Below, one piece after another: positions 45,251-57,264 of a DNA stretch of 64,000 bases. Every line of letters starts with the position of its first letter. Position 1 is the first letter of the stretch. The notes below the pieces were generated by a model, which saw only the letters and a list, made by a program, of their open reading frames with translations, made no database searches and was not told the origin of the DNA. The DNA is taken from assembly GCA_949987705.1 (NCBI GenBank), contig OX465286.1:24923545-24987544 (forward strand), written 5' to 3'. The translations under genes were made by a program, and so were the position numbers. The stretch comes from Thereva unica (Eukaryota; Arthropoda; Insecta; Diptera; Therevidae).

Positions 45251-47278
45251 CTAATAATGAGCAATTGCATCTCTCGCCGTTTCTGCTCTATTTTTTAATA
45301 AAATATATGAGTAATAAATCCTACCCGATACATGCCGCGATTTTATTCGCCCCCTCAACAGAATACCTTCTGAAATATTTATATTACATCGCACAAGATT
45401 AGGAATAGCTCTTATGGATATTTCAATCGTGTACACGCCATTTCTTACGTGTTCACTCAAATAAGACCGGGCGAGTTTTATTTGGTAACTACCTAGTGAA
45501 ATTAACAAAAGGTCTTCTTCTGTCAGCACAGGAAACTGCAATAATTCATTGTCATCAGAGGTGATGGTACGAAATGAAGCACGCTGCCGATTTATATTGT
45601 TTTCAGTTACATAGTCACCTAGGCTGTTGACCATATGAATCCTCTCATTCAAAACTTGTATAATATTGTTAGCTCGAGGATGGTCTTTTAACGGCTCTCT
45701 AAATGTGTTTAAAAGAGCAGCAGCAATGCGTATATCATCGAACATATGTGTCATTGCTCTATTAAAATATTCTTGTCTGAATATTTTAAAATCACGCTTA
45801 ATCCACCCATTTATCACCTCGACCACCCATCTCACGATTGTAACTAACCTTGATTTATTTGCCTGTTCCGTTCTCAACTGGCTTTCATTCCTAAGTTTTG
45901 TTGGAGGCATGTGGGCTTGGTATCCCCAAGTTTCTATACTTGGGATTGAATCCCTGAAACCTCTATCCAGTATAAATGTATCATTATTTTTCAAAACATA
46001 ATGCATTGGGTTTATCTCATTTTGCATATAAGTATTCATTATCGTCGCATCTGAAGTCGTGGCAGCATGAGGGCCAGTTACATCTACTATGTAGCCATCT
46101 GTTCATATTATTAAAAAAGGTTTCAGCAGATTTCTAAACTTGTGAAGACTATAGGATTGCTTCTGAAACAAAAAGTTACTACTTTTCTGAATGTAGATGT
46201 ATGTGCCATCACATATTAAAATGGCTGGTGGCTCTTCATTGACAACACCAAATATAGCATTTGGAATTCTTAAGTTTCTTGCTACAATTTCCTCACGACT
46301 AATGTGGTCCCATCCGAGATGCCGAGGAACAAACTCATTTGTTAGACATTCACGGGCTAACTCTAGTTTTCGTTCAAAACTACGCCGGCTCATGCCTAAA
46401 GGACTAGCTAGACGTTCGTTTGGTTCACCCGTCCTTATTTTCATTAAATAAGCTCCGAGCACTGTTTTAGGACGGTGTGAGCGCTGTGATACAGAAGGTA
46501 CTTGCTCAAGAAGTCTATTAAATTCTTCATGATTCAAGCCCGTACAAAAATGTAGTTCAGATGTTGTCATAGATTCAACATTATCGAAATTGAATCCAGA
46601 TTGTTGGCAGGCATCTCTTAACACATCTAACATATCCTTTATGTGTTGAGCCGTAAAAGATGAATTATTTAGCTCCTCTAACTCGTTCCATTCGTTAGAA
46701 GTTAAATGAACCTGACAGATGCGAGCACTTGGTGGAATATATAACTTATACTCCACTAACATCCGTGATTTTATAAAAACTGGTACTCTTACCAGATTAA
46801 CTGTTCGGCAACTAGGAAAAAGACAGCTGTTGGACGTATTGGCAGTTCTTTTATATCCAGTTATGAACATAACATCAACTGATGGCTGTTCCGGATTTTG
46901 GTGTAAATCTTCGGGTTCTGGTTCATTTTGATTTTCAGGAACTTGAAGATCGACACGATTTAAGTCAAGTTGATTCAACCTAGCCTCATGACGAGGAGCC
47001 GCCACCCAGCAGCGATGGCAAATGTGTCGCCGCTCGTTCAATAGGCCCTGAAAAAAAAACTATAGAACGTGTGTAAATAAATAACAAGTAATATTAACAT
47101 TATAAGTGTGGGAGTATAGATATATAACTACATATATTAAACATACCTGTTCTATTCTCATATGCTGTGAAATATAGTCAGCTAAACGCGGTCTTGCTTC
47201 TAACATCGTTCTTGAAACTTCATGTCTAACTCGCTGTCGAGTCAAAGACCGACTACAAGTCACACACAAATGTTCCAT
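45251..47278 (-). pseudogene. PIF/Harbinger-like transposase (copy 2)
   Basis: This is the duplicate of 13189-15216, with the same two exons, the 99-nt intron and the same in-frame TGA (46103-46105). One amino-acid difference is visible: IPSIETWGY here and IPTIETWGY in copy 1. The shared TGA shows that the gene was already broken, or read through, before duplication. Confidence 0.8.
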
Positions 47279-47622
47279 AGTTCGTAATAAACCAATCAAT
47301 AACAAATCAAGTCCACAAAACAAGCCGAAGTCGATAGTTGCAAATGTAGAAACACCAAAAGTCCTTTAATAATGCGTAAGTCGTCAGTAAATAAACAGAG
47401 GAGTAACAATTAAAAACCAGGAAGTACAGCACAGCTACCAAAAACTGAATGTGCTGAAAGCGCTAGATAAATAATCGCATGTAGATGCACCGGCGACCAT
47501 CTCTTTCTAACGTATAGCGTTGTCTCATCAAATATCGTTATCTGCTGAAGCTTCTATTTCTATTTTTTAGCGGTGAATTAAAAGAATTCACTTGCTCTGG
47601 GGCATTTAAATTATAAAACCAG

Positions 47623-47813
47623 GGGCCTTATTACCGAATACGATTCGATTCGGATTAATCGTAAATCGTATTTTTGGGACCACTGAATACGATTTACCCT
47701 CAAATCGTAACAAATTTATCGTAAATGTCAACGATTGAAATTTGGTGCTCGTAAATAAAAAAGGCAGTAGTTGTATAAAAAACGTGGTTATTACTTATTC
47801 GGTAATAAGGCCC
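47623..47813. mobile_element. 191-bp MITE with CAG TSD (copy 2)
   Basis: Same ends and target duplication as 15561-15751, at the offset of 32,062 bp. Confidence 0.85.
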
Positions 47814-48445
47814 CAGTGTAGAATCAGAGAAGTGACTTTCTATAAGTAGCCCTAAGATCTCAACCTCCTTCTTGAGTCCAATACTACAAATTCACAAACC
47901 CGAAGCCACGGATTTTGACCAGTGCGACACTATCGCCATCTGTTATAAAAGACGAAATTTATTCTTGTGGACATGTTTCAGTATAATTGAAAACAAATTC
48001 CAAGAATTTAAGATTAATTTGTCAAACCGAGAATACAGCTATAATGCTATTTACAGGAAGCATTTTTTGTATTTGGATTGTATTTATGTATTAACTTTCT
48101 ATTGGATTTTTATGTAATTAATTTTGGAATAAAACTTTTTTGAGTTTGAGTTGAGTGTATTAACTTTGACTTATTAAATCCAACAACCGCAACGAGCTTT
48201 GTAGATAACTTTAAGCACAGCAGCGCACCCAATGTGACTGATATAAAGCACATATAAAGATCTCATGGCCGCGATTATTCCACGCGGTACCGCCATTGAT
48301 TATAGGTTAAGACTATTGTGAACTATTTTTCACTTACTGAAATATGTCGATATTTCTCGCAACCCATAGATAGTATTAATTTTCTGGTTTTTAGCAATAA
48401 ATTCTGATTATGACGCCCCAAAATAATTTCGTCTGTTTAAAACAA

Positions 48446-48612
48446 AAATATTTCTTCGACTAATGGTGGTAATTATCAAAGACACACTCCAAAAAGCTAT
48501 TAATACCAAAACTCCTTACCACTTGGGTAATTACATTCGCTGAATTGTGTAAGTATTCGCTAAATAAGTTGAGCATTGTCAACAACCCAGCCTTTAAAAG
48601 CTGTTAAGTAAA
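48446..48612. other. 167-bp segment present only in copy 2
   Basis: Copy 1 reads straight through at 16383/16384, while copy 2 has 167 additional bases. They have no inverted ends, A-tail or clear target duplication, so this could be a deletion in copy 1 rather than an insertion. Confidence 0.7.
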
Positions 48613-49993
48613 GATGATAGCTTGGTTGTAATCTTCGTAAATATAAGGTGTAATTGGTAACTTTTATTTTTACTCATAGAGGTCATTGATTATATACTCC
48701 TGTTGTTTTATTGAGGAAGGGCAAGGAAGATGAAAAAATGAGGATGATTTCGTGGCCGATGGGTGAAATTTGACAATGAGGGAATGAAATGAATGGGCGA
48801 CATTGATTATATACTAAGTAGATATGGACATTGATTATCTATAAGTAGATACGTAACCTTGTTTGCAGGCTTTGGACATAGATGGCCTTACTTACACTGA
48901 TTTCAAAAATCCATGTTAAAACTGAGACTCAAGAGCTTTCGAAATATATAAAAGCTGTCTATCGGTTTCGCTGCTTATCTACATTGAACTTTTGAATTCA
49001 TGTATATAGCAATCGTATGAATTGGGATACTTGCGATTGCGCCTGCCGTTCTTTGAGACAAAATTTTCGGAATTTTTGTTGTTGTGTTGTTTAAAAACGA
49101 TTTTTCAGGTTTAGGGAAAAATTTAGTCGTGGAAGATTTTTATTTTTTTTATGAAATCATATTTTTTTGTCTGCAGGTGGATACGGTGCCGCAAATTTTA
49201 ATTTCTGCTTTGTACAAAATATAAAATTTTTCTATTTTCGACCAAAAGTTGAGCCTGAGAAAATTTCAGTAAAAAGTTTTAAATTACATATGGAAGAGGT
49301 TTTTATCATTTATAGTATCCCAGGCAATGAAGTATTTTGCCTCATCATTAAGATTTGATGTTTAATGATATTTGAAAAGTAAAATCTTTCTTTATGTAAA
49401 ACCATTCCATGCTAAACTGTCGCACTTTACTCCAAAAGAATATTTTAAAATTTATAACGCACCAGGAATTGTAAGTGCTTTATAAATATAATAAGTCTTG
49501 TGCACTCTCTTCCACACCACCTAAGAGGTCGAGTACAGGCCGCGTTTTTTATATCGTGGTGTCCCCAGTTGGCATAATTCACGGCTTTAAATCAAAAAGA
49601 TCCTTTCGCATTCAGGCATTGCTTTGGATTTAGGACCTTGGCTATAATGATAGATCCACATAAATATATCATCCTGGAACTGTAAAACAATTGAATCCTT
49701 CTTTCCAAAATTAACAGACAGGGACAGGCTGAAGTGTACTATAAACCGGCTTTACTTAGTATTAACTGGTTTTGTTAATATTCATCCTCTCATCTTTACA
49801 ATTTTTCCGCAACTGCTTGTACAGGGTCTGTCACGTATGCTAGGACTCCTAATAGTTTGGCGCTATAAAATTTGTAAATAGAGTATTACTAACACAATAT
49901 ATGTAACAAATCAAAGGCTTTACTTCCCAGCGGGAAAACTAGCGAGGGGTTACTCAGGTAACCCACGAATTCATTAATGATTTGTGTAACCGC

Positions 49994-50382
49994 TTTTTTT
50001 CATTATGTGGCAGTGCTAAACTCAGGAATCACCCTTTGTACTACCAGTCCGTCATGTCGTTTGTCACGTCATGGTGCAATGTCTAGCAGCAAGCTTAGTA
50101 CGGGGGAGGAATAGGTTAAGGGTTATGGGGGAGTGGGGGGAATAGGTTAAGGGTTATGGGGGTGTGAAGGGGTGTTGAAGAAGGTGGCGATGAACCCCGC
50201 GTTTGAACTCTTGGATGTTGTAGGAGCTCGGAAATACTGACTGAGAGATATTATTCCACAGTCGAGTTGTTCTATTTACAAACGAATTCATATCTTGTTG
50301 AGTGCGTGAAAGGGGGAGTTGTAGGTAAAGGGAATGAGACGAGTGGGCTAATCTGGTGTTGCGGTTATAAGATTGCCAGGAG
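49994..50382 (-). mobile_element. 5'-truncated LINE 3' end nested in element C
   Basis: Twin of the insertion at 21131-21520. The T-run is shorter here (seven T, then CATT). Confidence 0.75.
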
Positions 50383-51049
50383 GCTTACACGGTAATTGAA
50401 AAATTCTACTGCAAATTTAGTAAAATGGAGGTCTTTACATTGTAATGGCTAGGTAACCGACTAGGTAATGACTTGTGAAATACTTTCGTTGAAAATGTGA
50501 TGTGCTTTTATTATTCTTTGTCTTGTCGAAGCCTCTCTTCTTGAGTTTATTCCGTCCTCCATATTCGTTCGGTGTGGATCGTGCAGTGCAGTCAAAAAGA
50601 TATCTTGCTAGTAAAATTCTCACCAAATGTAGCTGAAATGCAATGGTAATTTTGGATAGTAATGTTTTTAATGCTAAAAAGGGTAGCCAGAATTTTATTC
50701 TGCGTGCCTTACATGGTAATCTATGTATTCACTTAATACACTTCACCTCTGACATAAGTCCTCGTTTGTAATGCCTACAGTAAGTACTTACCGCCATAGG
50801 ACATCCCTATGTAAAAGTAAGCTATTATTTCATCACAAAGGTAATGGGTCCATCTCATTATCACTTCGCTTACCTAGCCATTACATTTCCCGCTGGGTTG
50901 TAAAAACGGAGAATATTTAAACACTTTTATCAGTTTTATCCCGTAAACTTCCGAAGTTATCGTCGAAGGCGAACTGACAATCAATAAATCTTGGTGCTTC
51001 CTGTGTAGATCAACAAATTACTTGCTAAACATACAACAGTATCTCAGTA

Positions 51050-51280
51050 CCATCGAAATAAACCCTCTCCTGACTGCACGGCAATCTTATTCCCTCAGCA
51101 CCAAATTAGATAACTCGTCTCACTCCTTCCACCTTAAGCCCTCTTTTCGGGCACTCTACAAAATAGGAATTCGTTTCTAAAAAGAACAACTGGATTCTGG
51201 AATAATCGGTTAGTATTTCCGAGCTCATACAACATCCCAGAATTCAAACGCAGAATTCCTCGTCAATTTCACCTCCCAAC
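51050..51280 (+). pseudogene. LINE ORF2 C-terminal remnant in element C
   Basis: Twin of the remnant at 22170-22420, with the same degenerate WNNRLVFPSSYN segment near 51190-51230. It is non-functional. Confidence 0.45.
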
Positions 51281-52345
51281 GATGATAATGGTTAACCTAT
51301 TCCACCCTTGTATGCACCGCATTGAAAAAGAGGTTATAATAAATTTTCCAATTTATTTTTGATATTATTTCATCAAAAATTAAATTTAAACACATAAAAA
51401 TATTTGAATCATTTTTCAAATACAACCTGTATCTAGGGGTGGTTGAAAATGACTTATTTCTTCTTAAAAATACCAAGCAACCAACCTGCAATCCGGTAGC
51501 AGCAACAATTACCCAAAACGTAGAAAAAAGCTGCTGTATAAAGTTTATTTTTAAAATATTACTTCCCTTTAGTTTTATCCCCTTAATGCTTGATAAAATT
51601 TGGCTAGATTAAATAAAAATCAACCACCTTCGCAAATAAATATAAAAAAGAGTGCATTTAATTTGATTATTATAATTATCCTTATCCTTAAAAAGGACTG
51701 TATTTTATATTTATAAGGGTGACAAACATATTTTATTGCAGTCCTAAAATTTCCTGCTGATTTTCATAATCAGCCACCAAAAAACATGAAGAGAAATAGT
51801 TTCAAAACGGTGTTTCGATACCCCTCCCCCTCCCATTCCTTTGCGTTGCAGATGGACTTTTCGCTAACATGCAAATAAGTCTCATAAAATCAAAAAGTCC
51901 GAAAACTGAAAAATCATGTGATTCAATATCTCAAATTTGTATACGGCACCGCGCCCCAGCCAACATTTTAATGTTCCAAGAAAATACCTTCTTATGTACA
52001 ATTTATTTACAACATCGAAAGCCCTCAGCTTTTTTATTATATATTATCGAAACTCCAAACCAAAACTTCCAAATCTTGCAAGTTTTACCGAAAGACCAAA
52101 CCGCAAAAAGAAAACAGACGCCAGCGCCGCCAAACACGAACACCCGCCATCGTCGCAGGTCCCATGATTACGCATCTACTTATAGATAATCAATGTAAGT
52201 CATTAGTTCAGACATCAACCAGAGTTGTTACCGACAATCGTTGGTTATGCTTTTTGACAAACAGATGGCGCATAAATCATCACAATACATTGAAATCTTA
52301 TTGTATTATAGGGAACCACATGTATTAAAGCAAACAACAACCCAT

Positions 52346-52545
52346 TCAACGATATATACTGTTTCCTAGTCCTGATAAAGTTAATACTTGTTTTGATAGA
52401 GTGACGTTTTTAAGTTGCCGAAATGCGTCCTCCCTTACCAAAGTTAAATCACTTCCAGTATCTAAAAGAGCTTTAAGTTTTAAATTGTTTATTTCAATGG
52501 CTTTAATATTTCGTGTGCTTATATAATTTATTTGTCTCGATTGCG
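52346..52545 (-). pseudogene. Gypsy protease fragment (start of pol)
   Basis: After the gag stop, the -1 frame reads on through INNLKLKALLDTGSDLTLV. This has the DTG active-site triad of a retropepsin-type aspartic protease. A TGA at 52346-52348 ends the frame after about 66 codons, and the rest of pol is missing. The overlap and -1 shift are what gag-pol of such elements normally shows. Confidence 0.75.
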
Positions 52546-53385
52546 CTCTGACTTACAATTTTGTGCCATATGCCCGCGGCCGTTACATTTAAAACATTTT
52601 GTTTCAGCTTTACATTCATTTATTCTGTGGTCAGCTGATCCACAATTAAAGCAATGAAGGGGTTTATACGAATTCTCCGTCTTTTTCGGCTTGTGGAAAT
52701 TTGAAAAATTTGTTTTAAATTTGTTCTTAATTCGTTCGTAAATGTCAAACTTTGTTTTTAGTTCATTTAGGCTTGATGCACTATATAAAATTGTTTTATT
52801 TTCATCGCGATCCTGTATTCCGTTAATATAGTGTATTATAGAGAGTTCGTCAACGTCTGCCAAACTAGCTATTTCTTGCATTTTGTAAACGAATTCTTTA
52901 AAACTTTCACTATTTTTCTTTCTTCGACTTTGCAACCGTTCATAAATGTCAGCTTTACAAATTTTAGTTTGAAATTCATTTATTAATTTATATTTTAAAT
53001 CTTCATAAGATTTGCAAGCAATAGTCCTAGAAAACATTTTTCCGCTACCCACCAATGCTCGCTTTAAATAAATAAATTTTCCGATGCTATTCCACTGAAG
53101 CATTTCCGCTATCTCTTCAAATTCTTGGAACCATGTGATAACGCTGGATCCTTTATCACCGTTAAATGGCTTTATCATATTTTCGATATCACCAATTTTG
53201 AAGTCACATGCAACTCTAGATGAAAACGCAATTAGATTTCTGTCACTAGCTTCATTATTACCTGACGGCGGATCATTATCCCTCCCAGCTGATTCCTCGT
53301 ACGGCCGTTGATTTTCAGTGTCCTGTATTGCTTCATCAAGTCTTGCAACCAAGGCAGCCTCAGTTAGATTGTTGGACATTTTCAA
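52528..53385 (-). CDS. Gypsy-type gag, 285 aa, two zinc knuckles
   Basis: This is the structural protein of an LTR retrotransposon. Residues about 60-220 form the capsid-like region (FNGDKGSSVITWFQEFEEIA, then YEDLKYKLINEF). The C-terminus has two CCHC knuckles, CFNCGSADHRINEC and CFKCNGRGHMAQNC, that bind RNA. The frame is intact from ATG to TAA and lies just downstream of the 5' LTR. The element as a whole is truncated in protease, so gag survives without its partner. Confidence 0.88.
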   Translation of the reverse strand: MKMSNNLTEAALVARLDEAIQDTENQRPYEESAGRDNDPPSGNNEASDRNLIAFSSRVACDFKIGDIENMIKPFNGDKGSSVITWFQEFEEIAEMLQWNSIGKFIYLKRALVGSGKMFSRTIACKSYEDLKYKLINEFQTKICKADIYERLQSRRKKNSESFKEFVYKMQEIASLADVDELSIIHYINGIQDRDENKTILYSASSLNELKTKFDIYERIKNKFKTNFSNFHKPKKTENSYKPLHCFNCGSADHRINECKAETKCFKCNGRGHMAQNCKSERNRDK

Positions 53386-53449
53386 CTGAATTTCAGCTTT
53401 CTACAGCGAGATTTTAATTTAATGAGTTCGCAGCGGTTGAGCCCCCAAA

Positions 53450-53694
53450 TGTAGGATAAAAAGAATAAACGATAACTTATTCAACTCTTAATGTTTTAAT
53501 TAAACAATGAATTCCAAAATTATTGAGCAGCTTATATATAATTCAAAGAAATAAAGAACTTCTTCCTTTAACGACGGCTGTCTTTCTCTCTGCTTACTAC
53601 GTCCTTATCGCTTACTTACTTCTGACAGCTTCCTGAGTAACTCGACAAGTATAAACTGCGTAGTATAAACTGAGTACTCTACATATATGTGACA
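53450..53694 (-). repeat. 5' LTR of the gag-bearing gypsy element
   Basis: The 245-bp segment begins TGTCACATATATG (minus, from 53694) and ends ATCCTACA at 53450. TGGGGGCTCAACC follows, in the usual place of a primer-binding site. TG...CA ends, position before gag and length fit an LTR. It lies directly against the R2 reading frame at 53695. No second LTR is in the window. Confidence 0.8.
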
Positions 53695-54482
53695 ATAGTT
53701 GATCTATTAAAGATCCTAAAACTCCGCAGAGTTCCGATAATTGCCCTAGTACTTATTAGGGCCGTGTCTTTTTTCCATAATAAATCATGGTGTAAAAGTT
53801 CATTAACGGAATCTCTGCTCCAAATCCCTCTCCAGTTAAGCGTTGCAGTGGCAAACAGAATGTTCTGATTACCATATCGGCAGTGTAACTGTTCTTTTAT
53901 TTCCTCAGTATCATACTTCTTTCTTTTATTAAGATGCATAGCATTCAGATTCCAACCATCAGTCACGATCTGAGCGTCTATTACAACCGTCCTGCGACCC
54001 AGAGTGGCCACCAAATCGGGCTTCCTGATTCCTTCAGCCGTCCGAAACACAGGCTCTTCGTACGTTACATAACCACGGCTATGCAAACCCCTTTGTATAA
54101 ATTTCACAACACTGTTGTGTCTTTCTATACGAGGTCCATGTGTTCTATGGCACACTTGAACGATGTGATTCGTTGTTTCGGGAACCAAGCAACCCGCTCG
54201 GCAAAATCGGTCAATCTCTGGGCGCCCCCTCGAAGTGCGTGACTTAGAGGGAAGTGCATTTATACGTGCTCTAGCGCAGTTGACAAAGTCCCCTCCAGAC
54301 AGTAACTTTGTGGTTTCATAAACCCACCTGTGGGAATGTTTGTCGCCCGCCTCCCTGAGACCGTATCCATCCACGGGCGTGTGTAATTTTGTCTTCCAGT
54401 GGCTAGCAATGTCTTCTTTCTTGGTTATGACATGACCCCCGATCCGCAGTCGCCTATTGACAGTGTCGTATTCTTTCTCCAA
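53695..54482 (-). pseudogene. R2: R2 ORF part 3: CCHC and restriction-like endonuclease
   Basis: It has the CCHC motif CRAGCLVPETTNHIVQVCH and the endonuclease signature KPDLVA...VIDAQIV, which cuts the 28S site. The last codons run from R2 into the gypsy LTR (stop inside the LTR near 53680), so only the extreme C-terminus and 3' UTR are missing. Confidence 0.93.
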
Positions 54483-55456
54483 GAAGGTACCGTTGCGACT
54501 TCTGCCAATCCCGGTAGGTAGATACTATCTAACCTCCTCTTACGGAGCCAGGGAGCTATCCATCGCATTGATGGTATTCCAAGGCCTCCGTGTTCGGCTT
54601 GGGCATGGAAGTAGGCAACGGGAACATCCTTCGGAAGAGCAAGCCACTTACGAACCGCAAATCTGACAATGCGATCCGTTTTAAGCAATCCTCCGACTGT
54701 TACCCTGCCAAGCGTCGCCTTATGAAACAGCTGTGGCAATAGGACAGTGCGAAGGATGTGCAACCGCTGTTGCGGATTAAGTGGTGCTTTTGTGACTCTG
54801 TCAATTTTCGACTGCAGGTCGATAGAGGGTTGATACTTACTTCTCCCCTCAGCAGTAAACTGAACCCCCAGATATCGCCACTCTTCCTTTCTGTTAAGCG
54901 CCGGTATGGCGCGGCCGTTTAGACAAAAGGTCAGCTCATCAATCACTGCTTTCTTTTGTTTTGGCTGACCTTTGACACTGACCGTTAAGCATTTAGCAGT
55001 GTTGAGAACCATACCACAGCTTTTAAGGAATGAGTTGGTGACATCCAAGAGATCCTGAAGACCACGAGGAGTAGAAGCAAATAATATCATGTCATCAGCA
55101 AAAGCGGCAGCGTTCGATTTCAACCCGCCGATGCGGCATCCGATCTCCTCTGGGAGGCTCATCAGTAATTTGTCTATGACGATATTAAATAATATCGGTG
55201 AGAGTGGGTCACCCTGCTTTACACCCCTTTTAGGTGTAATGCGTTCGGATGCCCACCCGGTGCCCCTAAGCTGTGTGTAAGAAGCCTTATAGAACATTTT
55301 TAAATACTGAAGGAAGCCCTCCGGCAAGCCGTATTCTTTGAGGATATCAAATAACGCAACGTGCGATACGGAATCAAACGCTTTGAAGACGTCAAGAAGA
55401 GCCATGTAACAGGAAGTATAATTCTCGTGCTGGCTACGCAGTAACATGTCTACCAT
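54425..55456 (-). pseudogene. R2: R2 ORF part 2: reverse transcriptase core
   Basis: This contains motif A MALLDVFKAFDSVSH, then KRGVKQGDPLSPILFNIVID and the catalytic AFADDMILFA. The thumb region runs to HAQAEHGGLGIPSM. It is out of frame with part 1 by an indel near 55490 and with part 3 by one near 54480. The catalytic residues themselves are intact. Confidence 0.93.
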
Positions 55457-56937
55457 CCAACCGTCAGTGCTGCGAAAACCCCTGACGAGAGCCTTTTCGC
55501 CAAGATTTTGTGCAGTTGCCTTATTAATACAGGTGAGATGGTTATCGGACTAAATTCTCCCGGCTCGGATGAGTCCAACTTCTTAGAAATGAATACCGTT
55601 TCCGCCGCTAATAAATGCTCAGGTGATTTCCCACACCAAAGTATGAGATTGAACACCCTCGTAAGTATATCGACCGGTATCTTCCTCAGTTGTTTCGCTG
55701 TGGTCCCATCAGGGCCAGGAGAACTTGCCGATGAAGGCCTCGTATTTTTGACCTCCTCGCATGTTACTGCGTTCCAGACATTGAGATTCTGAACCTGATC
55801 GAGTACTCCCACGCCACGGGTTGATGCGTCCTCAGCTTCGAACAATGATTTCCAGAAAGGTTCCATTATATTCTTTGGAGGCAATGTCGAAACATTTTCT
55901 CCTTCTAAAATGGTTTTAATGCACCTCGATTGGTGCTTTGTCCAGTTGCGTTGTACAAGAGCGTACTCTTGACGCCGCTTGTGTCTTTTATTTTTTGGAA
56001 CCTTCTGTGTTACATTTGCTCTAGGAGGCGGACGCTCCCTGGCGGGAAGAATCCCGATCAAGTACGACGACAACCTGTTCAATGTCTCTTCCTTGCCAAC
56101 CATTAGTGCTTCTGCAACTATCGACTGAAGATAGCGACCATTATAAGCATGTTCCCTAGATAGGGATAGGGAGATCATGTCGTTTATAAAATGATCGTTG
56201 TGATTGGTACTACTATTAGCAGGATCTACCTGCTCAACAGCAGCACCTATTGCAGGAGTTGCAGCCGCAGCTGGCTCCTGATTAACCCATGCATCACCAT
56301 CTCCAGTAACTACAGCTGCCGTGTCAGTCGTGTTCTGGATGTTATTGGTTAGATTTGTTTGGACCCGCAACTCATCTATGTACTTTTGAACGAACGCTTT
56401 ATAATCAGGTTTTCTTCGTACCCCCTTTATAGCCTCGAGAGACCTGTGGGGGAATATTTTGTGTAGTTCCTGATTAATAAAACGGACGTTACCCAGCACT
56501 GTGAGTTCGGCCTCTTTTCTAGATGTCAGAAGAGTTTCCTCCTCTGACCATCTTAATTTTACATCTGCACGCAGATGCATCTTATCGTACTCCCTTGGGT
56601 GAGTACGTTTAGTATGGATACCCAGTCCAGACTTGGTTGTGAAACTTCTGTCACATATAGAACACTCGTATGGTAGAACTGCGGGCGGGGCAATTCGGGC
56701 GACAACATTTAAACTAGAACGCTCGGCCTGTGGACCCAGCGTGTTTGTATCCGAGGCTGTTTCTTGTATATTTGTTGCGCAAGTTTTTGTAGATCCAAGG
56801 GGATGCAAACCCCAGGAACCTTTAAAGCCTACTCCGTTAGCCAGGACATAAATAGTCTTGTTACCGGCAGGAACCACTAGGAGGTGGAGTATAGGCACGT
56901 CTAAGATTTCTCTGTAATCAGTGCAAGCACCTTTCAC
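55450..56937 (-). pseudogene. R2: R2 ORF part 1: C2H2 finger, Myb domain, start of RT
   Basis: Residues about 90-115 carry the zinc finger YECSICDRSFTTKSGLGIHT. The Myb-like region follows (LRWSEEETLL then INQELHKIFPHRS), and the two together hold the 28S target DNA. The reverse transcriptase begins with SSPGPDGTTAKQL. The motif normally FRPI reads FSPI. The frame breaks near 55480-55500 and ends at 55450. The single N-terminal finger is typical of the insect R2-D clade (established family knowledge). Confidence 0.93.
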
Positions 56938-56980
56938 AGTAATTCAACCAAGTTGCCGAGACAACAGCTGAATACACCAG

Positions 56981-57007
56981 AGAGAGTCATAGTTACTCCC
57001 GCCAAAG
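56981..57007 (-). rRNA. 28S: 28S rRNA, bases just before the R2 site
   Basis: The minus strand reads GGCGGGAGTAACTATGACTC followed by TCT, the highly conserved sequence directly upstream of the R2 cleavage site. It continues into the assembly gap. Confidence 0.9.
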
Positions 57008-57207
57008 NNNNNNNNNNNNNNNNNNNNNNNNNNNNNNNNNNNNNNNNNNNNNNNNNNNNNNNNNNNNNNNNNNNNNNNNNNNNNNNNNNNNNNNNNNNNN
57101 NNNNNNNNNNNNNNNNNNNNNNNNNNNNNNNNNNNNNNNNNNNNNNNNNNNNNNNNNNNNNNNNNNNNNNNNNNNNNNNNNNNNNNNNNNNNNNNNNNNN
57201 NNNNNNN
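57008..57207. other. Assembly gap (200 N)
   Basis: This is exactly 200 undetermined bases, a typical placeholder size. The 28S sequences on each side are normally more than 1 kb apart, so the true gap is probably larger than 200. Confidence 0.99.
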
Positions 57208-57228
57208 ACGTCAGAACTGTTTCGGTCT

Positions 57229-57264
<36 letters not shown>

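Larger units (their letters stand above)
48829..52194. mobile_element. TIR element C (twin of element B)
   Basis: It has the same terminal inverted repeats and the same left flank (GATATGGA) as element B, the same nested LINE 3' end (49994-50382) and the same inner inverted pair (49926-50897). After the right end (CAAT at 52191-52194) the flank is GTAAGTCATT instead of GATATGGA, so the downstream target duplication is missing. Homology with copy 1 stops exactly at the element edge. Confidence 0.75.
53695..56980 (-). mobile_element. R2: R2 non-LTR retrotransposon in its 28S target, cut by gypsy
   Basis: This is a site-specific R2 element, 5' junction to 28S at 56980/56981 and interrupted at 53695 by the gypsy LTR. 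It is recognised by the C2H2 finger, Myb-like domain, RT and restriction-like endonuclease in order, and by its position right after the 28S sequence ACTATGACTCTCT. The TAAGG that normally completes the target is absent at the 5' junction. Two frameshifts and the gypsy insertion make this copy dead. Confidence 0.95.
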
